A stretch of 64,000 nt of DNA, taken from NCBI GenBank assembly GCA_017164015.1, contig CP071065.1, positions 1,950,501 to 2,014,500 of the forward strand. The letters run 5' to 3'. The notes below the pieces were generated by a model that saw nothing but the letters and a program-made list of their open reading frames with translations, did no database searches and was not told where the DNA came from. This DNA comes from Nostoc sp. UHCC 0702. Its GTDB lineage: Bacteria; Cyanobacteriota; Cyanobacteriia; Cyanobacteriales; Nostocaceae. The translations under genes and the position numbers were made by a program. Numbering within the stretch: position 1 is the stretch's first letter; each line of letters begins with the position of its first letter. Of the stretch, positions 55,036 to 63,800 are shown piece after piece.

Positions 55036-55062
55036 CCTCGGTTAGTTTACCGGGGTTTTTTG
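55036..55062 (+). terminator. Rho-independent terminator after gene copy 3
   Basis: Same CCTCGGT/ACCGGGG stem and T-run as at 52720-52747. Confidence 0.8.
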
Positions 55063-55190
55063 TTGCTGTATAAGCCCGATTTTTTCGCCCAAATGGCGAT
55101 CGCTCAATTCAACTAGAATCTCATCAAAGCAACGACTTGGTAGGCTTTTGACTTATTAAAAAGGTTTAAACTTCTAAAAATAAGGTGTTA
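55063..55190. other. Intergenic spacer
   Basis: Nothing recognisable beyond a HIP1-like site (GGCGATCGCTC at 55096) and AT-rich DNA. Confidence 0.3.
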
Positions 55191-55423
55191 TATCAAGTTC
55201 GGCTAATTACTTACGATCTAGTCGGTTTGCTTGGTAATAGGTAATGGGTAATGGGTAATAGGTAATACTCAAAACCAATTACCAATTACCAATTCCCAAT
55301 ACTTCGGCTTACCTCGACTTCGCTACTTCGACTGCGCTCAGCACAAGTCGGCACAAGTGCGAGAGTACAAGTTCCCAATTACCGACCTCCACAGATATCA
55401 TAAGTGTTTAAACGGACATGATA
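55191..55423. mobile_element. Element A copy 2 (MITE-like), with an internal insert
   Basis: 233 bp. Ends TATCAAGTTCGG and (minus strand) TATCATGTCCGT, flanked by TTA on both sides (55188-55190, 55424-55426). Compared with copy 3 it has an extra stretch of about 79 bp (about 55301-55380) rich in CTTCGGC/ACTTCGA repeats within its heptamer segment. Confidence 0.8.
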
Positions 55424-55492
55424 TTAACCATCGCCTATTATTAAGGTTTTTAATACCTTCTTATCCTTAGACTCAGCGCTAATTCATATGAT

Positions 55493-56266
55493 TTAGGTGG
55501 TTTTAAAGAATCGAATAATTTCGCGGACATGATCGAGAAATTGCCCATCGGTGGAAAGTTGGGCGATCGCATTTTTTGCTTCTCTCCCTAAACGTTCATG
55601 TTCGCTTTGATTCGTAGCCCGTAATTCTTCTAAATTCGCGGTAATCTTGGCTAATTCTTTGCGAGTTTCTTCGCTAAAGCGTTGTTGAGTTGCAGTTAAA
55701 GAATAAGGTTGTTCTGGATTAAGTTGCTCTTCTATTTGCCGGACTTTCTCTTCTAAAGAATTGAAGCGATCGCGCAGTTCTACAATATCTTCACGGGGAT
55801 ATTTCCATTCAGTACGAATCATTGTCAACCGCGCATATAAATATTCGTAAGCGCGAATAGCTGGACGTAAAATGGTTAATAACAAAGCTGCACCAGAACT
55901 GATATATCCCACAGCACTAATACCAGTGGCGGCGAGGGTATAAAGACCAACGGCTGAAAATAAGTGTAAGGCAATGGCAACCCAGAGCGATCGCTTTGCC
56001 AATAAATTGACATATTTTACTTGTTTTTGATCTACGGGAATGCCTTTTTCAGTGGACTGTGCTGCTTCTGCTAACACCTCTTTTGCTTGAAAATGCACAT
56101 TCCAAGGTACAGTCACAATCACCAACAACCACCAAAAACTTGCACCACCAATCACCCAGTCAAGGAAGTTACCTGCGGGTATGTGCAACCATTGGAACAA
56201 TCCAAAAGCTAGTAGCACTACAATTACAATTCCCATAACGGAACTGATCAATAAATTGAAATACAT
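55493..56266 (-). CDS. Membrane protein with C-terminal coiled coil
   Basis: 257 residues. Four hydrophobic helices in the first 150 residues (about 6-26, 36-54, 93-113 and 118-138), then a long helical, charged region with heptad character (DIVELRDRFNSLEEKVRQIE; ELAKITANLEELRATNQSEH). No known domain. A partial copy of the middle region lies at 30096-30265 on the other strand, so this locus has been a source of duplication. Confidence 0.8.
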   Translation of the reverse strand: MYFNLLISSVMGIVIVVLLAFGLFQWLHIPAGNFLDWVIGGASFWWLLVIVTVPWNVHFQAKEVLAEAAQSTEKGIPVDQKQVKYVNLLAKRSLWVAIALHLFSAVGLYTLAATGISAVGYISSGAALLLTILRPAIRAYEYLYARLTMIRTEWKYPREDIVELRDRFNSLEEKVRQIEEQLNPEQPYSLTATQQRFSEETRKELAKITANLEELRATNQSEHERLGREAKNAIAQLSTDGQFLDHVREIIRFFKTT

Positions 56267-56449
56267 TTTGCCCTACCTTTGGTGAAACTATCACCTCGAT
56301 CATGACTAGTATTGGCATTTATACGTAAATGTTTGTGATGCTTTTTCTAGTTGCACATCTTTGTTGGGGAATTTTCAACAAATAATAACAACGGCTTGAA
56401 GTTGTTGACTGATGGCTGTCAGGGACGAACAATTACATTTGTCAGTCCC

Positions 56450-56857
56450 TTATTCAATAATATAGCTACGCCAGATGCGTTGAGTAACTTTGCTACCTTT
56501 ATCTGGAAGTAGCAATCGCCAGGTTTTACCTTCTTGCTGAATTTGCAGGTAAAGGTCAAATGCTTGTTGCGGTTGCGTCAACTGTCTCTTAGGTAACTTG
56601 ACAATTAAGTCGTAATTTCCGCGAACGCGGAAAGCTGGTAAATTTTCAATTGTTAAAGGTTGTTCTTGGGTAATTGATAGCCGTTTGATTTCAAAACCTT
56701 GAAAGTCTAGATCTACTTGTTGGCTGAGTTGTTGTTGGGTTTGCGATAGCTGAAATGCGATCGCTTTTTGCACTAACTCGCTAGTCGGTAGTAGTCCAAT
56801 ACTGCCACAAGCTGCCAATAGTACCAGCACAATTGCTGTAAAAACGAGCCGCACCAT
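56450..56857 (-). CDS. Putative lipoprotein
   Basis: 135 residues. Lipobox LLAACGSI with the lipidation cysteine at position 17 after a hydrophobic segment (FTAIVLVLLAAC). The mature part has a helix (AIAFQLSQTQQQLSQQV) and then beta-like sequence, similar in pattern to DUF1439-type lipid-binding lipoproteins, but the match is not certain. Divergent from the O-methyltransferase gene, 67 bp between starts. Confidence 0.75.
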   Translation of the reverse strand: MVRLVFTAIVLVLLAACGSIGLLPTSELVQKAIAFQLSQTQQQLSQQVDLDFQGFEIKRLSITQEQPLTIENLPAFRVRGNYDLIVKLPKRQLTQPQQAFDLYLQIQQEGKTWRLLLPDKGSKVTQRIWRSYIIE

Positions 56858-56924
56858 GTAATTTCCAATATTTCACTCTCCAGCGATAGTATAGCGGTAG
56901 ATGCGTTAAATTATCTAATCAGCT

Positions 56925-57590
56925 ATGTCATCACAAACAATTAATCTTGATTCTCAGCTTTACGACTACCTTTTATCTACTTCTGTGCGGGAACCTGAGA
57001 TTCTTTATCAGTTGCGTCAAGAAACTGCTAGCCATCCCGGCGCGAGAATGCAGATTTCACCGGAACAAGGACAGTTCATGAGACTGTTGGTGCAACTTTT
57101 AGGTGCAAAAAAAACCTTGGAAGTAGGGGTATTTACTGGTTATAGTTCGCTTTCTGTAGCTTTGGCCTTACCTGCTGATGGCAAGATTGTCGCTTGTGAT
57201 GTCAGTGAAGAATTTACTGCGATCGCTCGCCGATATTGGCAGCAAGCAGGGGTTGCCGATAAAATTGACCTGCGGTTAGCACCAGGCTTAGAAACTTTAG
57301 ATGCACTATTGGCAGATGGACAAGCCGGGACGTTTGATTTTGCCTTTATCGATGCTGATAAAGAAAATTATGATGGCTATTATGAGCGATCGCTGCAATT
57401 ATTGCGTCCGGGTGGATTGATTGCTATTGATAATGTTTTATGGTCTGGACGAGTTGCCAATCCCCAAGTTCAAGACGAAAGTACTCAAGCTATCCGTGCG
57501 CTTAACAAAAAGTTACATGATGATCAACGGGTTACGCTGTCTCTTGTCCCTATTGGAGATGGACTGACTTTAGCACTCAAACGGACTTAA
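56925..57590 (+). CDS. Class I O-methyltransferase (CCoAOMT/SynOMT type)
   Basis: 221 residues, the standard length. Features: N-terminal SVREPEILYQLRQETASHPG, SAM motif LEVGVFTGYSSLSVALALP, metal-binding FIDADKENYDGYYERSL and IAIDNVLWSGRVANP. This is the Methyltransf_3 family of cation-dependent catechol O-methyltransferases, with a characterised relative in Synechocystis (slr0095). Probably methylates catechol-type phenolics. Confidence 0.92.
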   Translation: MSSQTINLDSQLYDYLLSTSVREPEILYQLRQETASHPGARMQISPEQGQFMRLLVQLLGAKKTLEVGVFTGYSSLSVALALPADGKIVACDVSEEFTAIARRYWQQAGVADKIDLRLAPGLETLDALLADGQAGTFDFAFIDADKENYDGYYERSLQLLRPGGLIAIDNVLWSGRVANPQVQDESTQAIRALNKKLHDDQRVTLSLVPIGDGLTLALKRT

Positions 57591-57998
57591 GACATTTTGT
57601 AACTAAATGATATAAAAGTTAATTTGGAAATTAATAGAGAAAAAATTGAGAATCAAGTAATGTTGATAGCATGGTTCTCAATCTTTTTATTTGAAGTATT
57701 TTTTCAGACTTTGGACAAAAACGAGTGCTTGTGTAAATAATTGGTGAAGCAAAAATCTAAGCATCATAAATTACCCCATTTATTTTTCAAATTAGGGTTT
57801 TTTGCTGCTTGTAAACCAGCTAGTGGTAGATTGACTATTATATTTCTTTGACCCAAAATTTTGCTTGTGTACGTAATTACATGCAAAAAAATCTAGCGTA
57901 TAGCAGGATCATCAACTAGAATTAACCAGAATATCTGGCTTGTTTAATTGATGATTAATTGCTTACGATTCCATGTGTCAACCTTTTTAATAATAAAA
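57591..57998. other. Intergenic region
   Basis: No gene. AT-rich, including a weak hairpin near 57800-57830. A short upstream extension of the next gene (57948-57998) is not used. Confidence 0.35.
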
Positions 57999-58691
57999 AT
58001 GACCACCAATTTATTCACTAAATTATCAGTTTTAACTGCTAGTGCTACTTTGAGCTTAGCTGTAATCAAAGCTGACCCTGTACAAGCGTTCACATATAGA
58101 TTCGACATTGACCCAACTGCAAGTTTTATTTCTTCATATACATCCAGTCCTGATAGCGTAGCCTTTTCTTTAGCAGATTTGGGAATTAATCCAGGTGACA
58201 CAATAGAACTAGAGCGGTTTGGAACTTTTTCACCATTTGGTGATCCAACTGATGAATATTATGGTTCAATGTGGTCTCTTTTCAGCACTGACAATATTTT
58301 GCTACCTAGTAGTGGTGATTATAATGGCGCTACAACTGAAAGAGTTCCGGGTGCTATTGATCCTATTGTTGTAAATGGTTGCCTACCAACTCAATGTTTA
58401 GATAATGGTATTTTTTATATTTCACGCAGCGACAGTTTTAGTAGTATTGTTGTACAAGTTCCAACCAACGCACAATATCTATTTATTGCTGCTGCCGACA
58501 GTGTATTTGATGATAATGTAGACTCCGATGGTGATTTTGATGTAACTATTAGTTCTGTCACCGCCGCCGATGTTCCTGAACCCGGTTTAACGTTGGGTTC
58601 ACTAGTATTCGGTGCTTACAGCATTGGTTGGCAATTCTCACGCAAGCGCCAAAAGTCCCGTAGCATTCTACTCGATAAGATCCAAAAATAG
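57999..58691 (+). CDS. PEP-CTERM domain exported protein
   Basis: 230 residues from MTTNLFTKLSVLTASATLSL. An N-terminal signal peptide (cleavage near VQA), a mature acidic beta-type region, and the C-terminal sorting signal VPEPGLTLGSLVFGAYSIGW followed by a basic tail (SRKRQKSRS). PEP-CTERM proteins are processed by an exosortase; the exosortase is not here. Two cysteines in NGCLPTQCLDNG may form a disulphide. Function at the surface or in the sheath is likely but undefined. Confidence 0.85.
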   Translation: MTTNLFTKLSVLTASATLSLAVIKADPVQAFTYRFDIDPTASFISSYTSSPDSVAFSLADLGINPGDTIELERFGTFSPFGDPTDEYYGSMWSLFSTDNILLPSSGDYNGATTERVPGAIDPIVVNGCLPTQCLDNGIFYISRSDSFSSIVVQVPTNAQYLFIAAADSVFDDNVDSDGDFDVTISSVTAADVPEPGLTLGSLVFGAYSIGWQFSRKRQKSRSILLDKIQK

Positions 58692-59098
58692 ACAGAGCAA
58701 TGATAGGGTTAACTTATCCAGTGGACTACAACTGAATGTATAAATCTTTAACCATACAGAGTGCAAAGTTTTTGATGAATAGTTAAGGAAATAAGAGGTA
58801 GTTGCCGATGGCAACCGCCTCTTGTCTCTTTATAAGAATTATCATTAATATGGGCTTTTGATTTTTGTTGAGTAATTTATTAATTAAATCTACCTTAAAG
58901 TATTAATTTTAATACAAATTTACGTATATTGTAATAAAAATGTAACTTAAGTAAGATTTTTAAAAATAGTTAATTAAGTATCTTGATGAAGTGACAACCA
59001 TAGCCGATTTATCCAAAAAGATTAACTATACTAAATTATTGAATAATTTCTAAAATTTGATATTTTCAATTAATACAAATCCATATTATATGGAGTAA
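58692..59098. other. Intergenic region with terminator hairpin
   Basis: No gene. The main feature is the terminator at 58793-58823; the rest is AT-rich. Confidence 0.4.
58793..58823 (+). terminator. Terminator after the PEP-CTERM gene
   Basis: AAGAGGtaGTTGCC pairs with GGCAACcgCCTCTT around GAT, followed by GTCTCTTTA. A good stem with a moderate T tract. Confidence 0.65.
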
Positions 59099-59238
59099 TA
59101 TCATGTCCACTATATTACTTATTAAAATCTTTGAAACCCACCAAAGCCATGCTTTGTTTCCCCTCCCCGTTCACGGGGAGGGGTTAGGGGTGGGGTGTAA
59201 TGACTGTAGGAAACACAAATAATTAACCGGACTGGATA
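59099..59238. repeat. Dispersed element with TATCATGTCC ends
   Basis: 140 bp: left end TATCATGTCCACTATATTAC, then TTATTAAAA; right end (minus strand) TATCCAGTCCGGTTAATTAT. The interior hairpin CCCTCCCC..GGGGAGGGG is of the C-rich family. It is related at its ends to element A and over its interior to 29933-30007. Confidence 0.55.
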
Positions 59239-59252
59239 TCAAAAATAAATGT

Positions 59253-60143
59253 ATGCATTTGGTCTGGCCAAAAATCCGAAAAAGAGTTTTGCAAAAAATT
59301 AATCAAATTCCCTTTGTGCGACATCAAGCTGATATTGCTTATCAAATAGCTGTTGAAAGGCATAAATACTACTTACCGAGTATTTCTCAAGACGACCTGA
59401 AATTAGTTGAAAAAATTCAAACTGAAGGAGTTGTAATTACTTCATTAGATGATTTAGGAATTTTATCTAATTCTCAACTTCTTGATTCAGCAAAAAACTT
59501 AATGGTCAAAATGACCAGCAATAACTCTATTGAGAAAAATCAATTTGTTATTCATGCTACTTCCCAGCAACTGATGGAACATCCCCAAATTTTTTTGTGG
59601 GGTTTAGAACAACGTTTACTGAATATAGTAGAGCATTATATCGGACTACCAATAGCATATCATGGTGCATATTTTCGTAGAGATATCGCCAATAAATTAG
59701 AAATAGGTTCTAGGCTTTGGCATATAGATCCAGAAGACCGCAAAGTATTAAAAATTATAGTTTATTTAAATGATATTGGTGAGAGCCAGGGGCCATTTCA
59801 ATATATTCCTCAATCTTTAACTGCAAAAGTAGCTCAATCTCTCAAATATACTTATGGTTACATCCAAGACAGCACTATGCAAAAAGTTATATCACCCACT
59901 AATTACAAATCATGCATAGGGAATGCTGGTACAGTAGTTTTTGCTGCTACTGGTAGTATTTTACATCGAGGGAAGCCACCTGAAACTTCAGATAGATATA
60001 CTATCTTTTTTGATTACACTTCAAGAAGAAAACAAGAGCTATATTATATCAATTTTACTCTGCCCGATAAAGATTTAGTTTTACTATCCAAAAACCTTTC
60101 TGAGCAACAAAAGCAGTGTCTTTTTTGGCAACAAAACTCTTGA
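59253..60143 (+). CDS. PhyH-like Fe(II)/2-oxoglutarate oxygenase
   Basis: 296 residues. Facial-triad residues H157 and D159 (LWHIDPEDR) and H238 (ILHRGKPP), with a likely 2-oxoglutarate-binding arginine R248 (SDRYTIFF). This pattern is typical for the phytanoyl-CoA dioxygenase family, which hydroxylates fatty-acyl or natural-product substrates. N-terminal 60 residues are helical and basic. It stands alone, so the substrate is unknown. Confidence 0.8.
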   Translation: MHLVWPKIRKRVLQKINQIPFVRHQADIAYQIAVERHKYYLPSISQDDLKLVEKIQTEGVVITSLDDLGILSNSQLLDSAKNLMVKMTSNNSIEKNQFVIHATSQQLMEHPQIFLWGLEQRLLNIVEHYIGLPIAYHGAYFRRDIANKLEIGSRLWHIDPEDRKVLKIIVYLNDIGESQGPFQYIPQSLTAKVAQSLKYTYGYIQDSTMQKVISPTNYKSCIGNAGTVVFAATGSILHRGKPPETSDRYTIFFDYTSRRKQELYYINFTLPDKDLVLLSKNLSEQQKQCLFWQQNS

Positions 60144-60269
60144 GGGGACTGGGGACTGGTGATTAGGGACTGGGAGGATTGGGCTTTTTTAAATCTATCG
60201 AACTCATGTTAAACAACAATGTTGTTGACCGATAACTGATGACAGTCATCAGTCATCAATTATCAGTTA
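60144..60269. repeat. Repeat scraps
   Basis: GGGGACT-type heptamers at 60143-60170, the end of element E (TTTAAATCTATCGAACTCAT) at 60190, and TGATGACAGTCATCAGTCAT at 60237-60256. Confidence 0.55.
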
Positions 60270-60423
60270 TATCAAGTTCGGCTAATTACTTACGATCTAG
60301 TCGGTTTGCTTGGTAATAGGTAATGGGTAATGGGTAATAGGTAATACTCAAAACCAATTACCAATTACCAATTACCAATTACCGACCTCCACAGATATCA
60401 TAAGTGTTTAAACGGACATGATA
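60270..60423. mobile_element. Element A copy 3 (MITE-like), uninterrupted
   Basis: 154 bp. Ends TATCAAGTTCGG and (minus strand) TATCATGTCCGT, flanked by TTA at 60267-60269 and 60424-60426. Contains GATCTAGTCGGTTTGCTTGG, GGTAATG and CAATTAC heptamers, and CCGACCTCCACAGATATCAT. It is the reference copy for the insertions seen in the others. Confidence 0.8.
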
Positions 60424-60466
60424 TTATCTATCAACAATGCACTACATAAATCCTGATAGGATGATA

Positions 60467-62152
60467 TCACTCTAATATTACTTCACTACGCACAACTCCA
60501 GCACGTTCATGACGAGCTAAAAGTTTGACTCTACTACCCAGAGTAGCACGTATTATCCATTCGACTTTCGCCCGGTCTTTAGTTGGGTCACTTTGCCTTC
60601 TACCAGGAGATGAAGGCTTGTAGGCACGTCCCTCTAATTGACCTAAATCTTCTATAAGCTTACCTGTTTCCAAAGTTGCACCAGCAGGCAATTCAATTTC
60701 ACAAATACAACCTCGCACCAGCTTTTTATCTAAGGCTTTTTGAGTAATATAGGTAGATAACCAGCCTGTGTTCTGTACAACCAGCCGCACCCGATACATG
60801 TCATCACCTAAGCTATAAACACTGGCTTCGTAAATTTCCAAACGAGGAGAGATTAATAAATGCCACAATAGCCAGTCGGGGAAGCGGGCTATTTCTTTCT
60901 CTAGAAATTCTGGGGGTGGGTTTGTCCAAGCATACATGCTATCCCAACCGCCGAGTTCGACCTGACCGAGTTGGGGATGGTCGAAGGTATACCAATTTAC
61001 GTAACCCTTACCTGCAAGTTGTTCATCGTTCCAACGCAGCAATTTCAAGTCATCTTCTAAAGGATGTTCTCGTTGCCAGTCGGTGTATTTATAGTTAGTA
61101 ATTCCCGCTTGCTGCTGAGGACTCCAAATTTCTACTGTCCAGGCAAATAAACCTTGGTATTCATAAGCCCAGTCATCGAATGTACCTGTGATTACGTCTT
61201 TGGGGTCGTAGCGAAATTCATGGAATGCAGAGATGGCTGGGTATTGGGTGAGTTCAGTGCCTTTTTCGCCGATGCGTTGGTAAGTGCGGAGATCATTTAC
61301 AGGAAATTCTTCATCGCTGAGGTGGGTGTAAGGGCGGATGAGAACGCCGCTGAAGGTGTGAAAAGTAATGGCGCCGGTAATATTGGGATGATTTGTAATA
61401 AACTGGATTAGCGATCGCACTTCTGTTTCTGATGAAGGGTAAGATCCTGCTCCTGGTTGCTGTGATTCTTGCCGCCACAAGCTTGGAAAATTGCGGTTCA
61501 AGTCTAACCCTTCTTTTGGACGTTGGATTTTAATTTCCACGCCGTCATAATTTTCTATCTTGCCTTCAGGTAGCACACGATAATATTGACCACCAGTTTC
61601 TGTTGGTTCACGACGCACTAATAAGCGAGGTTCAGTAGGGCAGATTTTCCAAGCACCATTGGCATCGGGAATTCGCATCAATAAAATCCGGCCATCGCCA
61701 TCTATATCTTCCATCACTAATCCATCGTTGCGTTCTTCATCATAGGGATAGGGACGAGTGCTAGAACGAATAAATTTTGGTTTTTCTGCAAGTGCCAATT
61801 CTGCGCCGTCAGGGTTGACACGAGGGCAAATGTAGAAGGTGCGGGTGTCTAAACAACGGGTGATGTCTGCATGTGTGCCGTAGCCTGTAACTAATGTTTG
61901 CAGGTGGTATAGCAATGCACTCGACGCTGCTAATTCGGTGGCGTGGATATTACCATCAAGCCACAGGGCTGGTTTTTCTTGATGTGAACGAAGGGCAAAG
62001 TTGGTGACAGTCAATAACCAAATATCACGACCTTCGTAACTTTTGCCGATACTTTCTATTTGCACTAAGTGAGGAAATTCCTGTGCATAACTATGTATAA
62101 TCTGTGTCAGGTCTTCGTAACGATAGTATTTATCAAACCGAACGTTTGGCAT
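60467..62152 (-). CDS. M14-family zinc carboxypeptidase
   Basis: 561 residues. Zinc ligands H70 and E73 (DGNIHATELAA), a third histidine in GAITFHTFSG, and the catalytic glutamate in AWTVEIWSPQ. The extra acidic loop MEDIDGDGRILLMRIPD is typical of a large bacterial M14 subgroup. No signal peptide is evident, so action on peptides in the cytoplasm is likely. Its start codon lies inside the first unit of the 107-bp tandem repeat, so the 5' leader is entirely repeat sequence. Confidence 0.9.
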   Translation of the reverse strand: MPNVRFDKYYRYEDLTQIIHSYAQEFPHLVQIESIGKSYEGRDIWLLTVTNFALRSHQEKPALWLDGNIHATELAASSALLYHLQTLVTGYGTHADITRCLDTRTFYICPRVNPDGAELALAEKPKFIRSSTRPYPYDEERNDGLVMEDIDGDGRILLMRIPDANGAWKICPTEPRLLVRREPTETGGQYYRVLPEGKIENYDGVEIKIQRPKEGLDLNRNFPSLWRQESQQPGAGSYPSSETEVRSLIQFITNHPNITGAITFHTFSGVLIRPYTHLSDEEFPVNDLRTYQRIGEKGTELTQYPAISAFHEFRYDPKDVITGTFDDWAYEYQGLFAWTVEIWSPQQQAGITNYKYTDWQREHPLEDDLKLLRWNDEQLAGKGYVNWYTFDHPQLGQVELGGWDSMYAWTNPPPEFLEKEIARFPDWLLWHLLISPRLEIYEASVYSLGDDMYRVRLVVQNTGWLSTYITQKALDKKLVRGCICEIELPAGATLETGKLIEDLGQLEGRAYKPSSPGRRQSDPTKDRAKVEWIIRATLGSRVKLLARHERAGVVRSEVILE

Positions 62153-62245
62153 AACTTATACGATTTTGGATTTTGGATTTGAGATTTTGGATTGTAAATC
62201 GCCTTGTGTGTCCTGGTGCGGGTAAATCAATCACACGCAATCATT

Positions 62246-63550
62246 CAGGACTTACGCAACTGTCACAAGCAATGGTGCGGTGTAACCGCGCCGTGCGCCT
62301 AAACAACTACGCGATAAACATAGGAACAGCCGGACGTTTTAGTTGCTGAACTAAATAATTAGATAGTAGTCCATGCTTAATTTGATAAATTGTTTGACCA
62401 GTTATATAAGCTAAATTTTTGAGCCGAAGCCAGACTAAAATAGCGCAGGCGATATGATTTCTTTGAATACGACCCTTACGGCATTGACATGATTCAATGC
62501 CAGTCAATTGCTTTAATTCGCGGTGAAACTCTTCAATTTTCCATCGAACCTTACACACTTTTTGTACAACATCCGTAGAATCTTGAGATAAATCGTTTGT
62601 AGCGATAAAATCCGTTCTGTCGGTCGAGACAGTTACTCGGAATAGTTTCACTTTTTTAGCTTGAGGAAACTTTTTTATTTTTATTATTTTACCTGATATC
62701 AACTCCTCCTCATTCCAAGATAATGATTCAATCCTTTTATAATTTTCAAGACAATTAGTATCATCTACAAGTCGATTACGTTTCAAAGGACAATAATAAT
62801 ATTTTCCTAAGCCATCAATGTATAACATTAATTTATTTGTGGCATACCAACTGTCCATTAACACAGCTTGGAATGGTAAAACCTTATGATATACAAGGTT
62901 TTGCAGCATTTCTGTTACATGGTCTATTTTAGTTTTACCATCTGAGTCTGGGTCATAAATACGATAGTCAACCACCCAAAATTTTCCTTCTTCATGATTG
63001 ACATATATACAATTTATTAAGCCGATACCCTGGATTACACCATGTTGGTTGCCACTATATTGTCGTTTACTTGTCTCTATTTCTGTGGCGTATCGTTTAT
63101 CCAGCACCGTGTCATCAAAAACTAGATATGCAGTATCACTCACTTGGACGATATCTTTAACATTATCCCAAAGCAAACGAGGTGTTAACTTTTCATTTTT
63201 GAGATAACGGTTAATTTTATCATGACTGATCTGATCTAAATGCTCTGCCAAATTCGTGACTGTATAATTAATCTGACTGCTCAACAAGTATTGGCAATAG
63301 TTAAGTTTAGTAAATCTCATAAAATACAAGGTTTATTTTATGAATCCTTAACTCTATTTTCTCATAATTTGAACAAGGCTTCACACAGAGACACGACTTT
63401 AACTAATTTTCGCAAGCCCCTTGTTAGTAAGCTCATCTTTGCTAGTACATATGTCTTGTAGAAATGCGATCGCCTGTGCCAGTTGCGTCCATTATTCAAT
63501 ACATCTGTACTCAATTTTAGCGATCGCCTGTGCCAGTTGCGTAAGTCCTG
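62246..63550. mobile_element. Complete insertion sequence, IS701/IS4-like, 1305 bp
   Basis: Terminal inverted repeats of about 25 bp with two mismatches: CAGGACTTACGCAACTGTCA on the left, CAGGACTTACGCAACTGGCA on the right read from the other strand. Target duplication TCATT at 62241-62245 and 63551-63555. The two uninterrupted 107-bp repeat units carry the empty site CGCAATCATTGTTC. A 23-bp subterminal direct repeat (GCGATCGCCTGTGCCAGTTG..) lies at 63466 and 63520. Confidence 0.9.
62307..63329 (-). CDS. Transposase of the insertion sequence (DDE, IS701-like)
   Basis: 340 residues; M4 (MRFTKLNYCQYL) is an equally good start. DDE motifs: first D in YLVFDDTVLDKRY, second D in AVLMDSWYATNKLM, and E in KVRWKIEEFHRELKQLTGIE with the usual Y/R-x-x-x-x-x-K spacing near CQCRKGRIQRNH. 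The frame is intact and both element ends are well preserved, so the element may be active. Confidence 0.88.
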   Translation of the reverse strand: MYFMRFTKLNYCQYLLSSQINYTVTNLAEHLDQISHDKINRYLKNEKLTPRLLWDNVKDIVQVSDTAYLVFDDTVLDKRYATEIETSKRQYSGNQHGVIQGIGLINCIYVNHEEGKFWVVDYRIYDPDSDGKTKIDHVTEMLQNLVYHKVLPFQAVLMDSWYATNKLMLYIDGLGKYYYCPLKRNRLVDDTNCLENYKRIESLSWNEEELISGKIIKIKKFPQAKKVKLFRVTVSTDRTDFIATNDLSQDSTDVVQKVCKVRWKIEEFHRELKQLTGIESCQCRKGRIQRNHIACAILVWLRLKNLAYITGQTIYQIKHGLLSNYLVQQLKRPAVPMFIA

Positions 63551-63800
63551 TCATTGTTCAAATTGGCATAACTTATACGATTTTGGATTTTGGATTTGAG
63601 ATTTTGGATTGTAAATCGCCTTGTGTGTCCTGGTGCGGGCAAATCAATCACACGCAATCATTGTTCAAATTGGCATAACTTATACGATTTTGAATTTTGG
63701 ATTTGAGATTTTGGATTGTAAATCGCCTTGTGTGTCCTGGTGCGGGCAAATCAATCACACGCAATCATTGTTCAAATTGGCATAACTTACTTTATATGTG

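Larger units (their letters stand above)
62146..63789. repeat. 107-bp tandem repeat, three units, first unit split by an insertion sequence
   Basis: Unit starts (TTGGCATAACTTATACGATT) are at 62146, 63563 and 63670, with a partial fourth start at 63777. The first unit is 62146-62245 plus 63556-63562, once the insertion sequence (62246-63550) and its 5-bp duplication are removed, which gives exactly 107 bp. The units differ by only a few bases. Confidence 0.85.
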
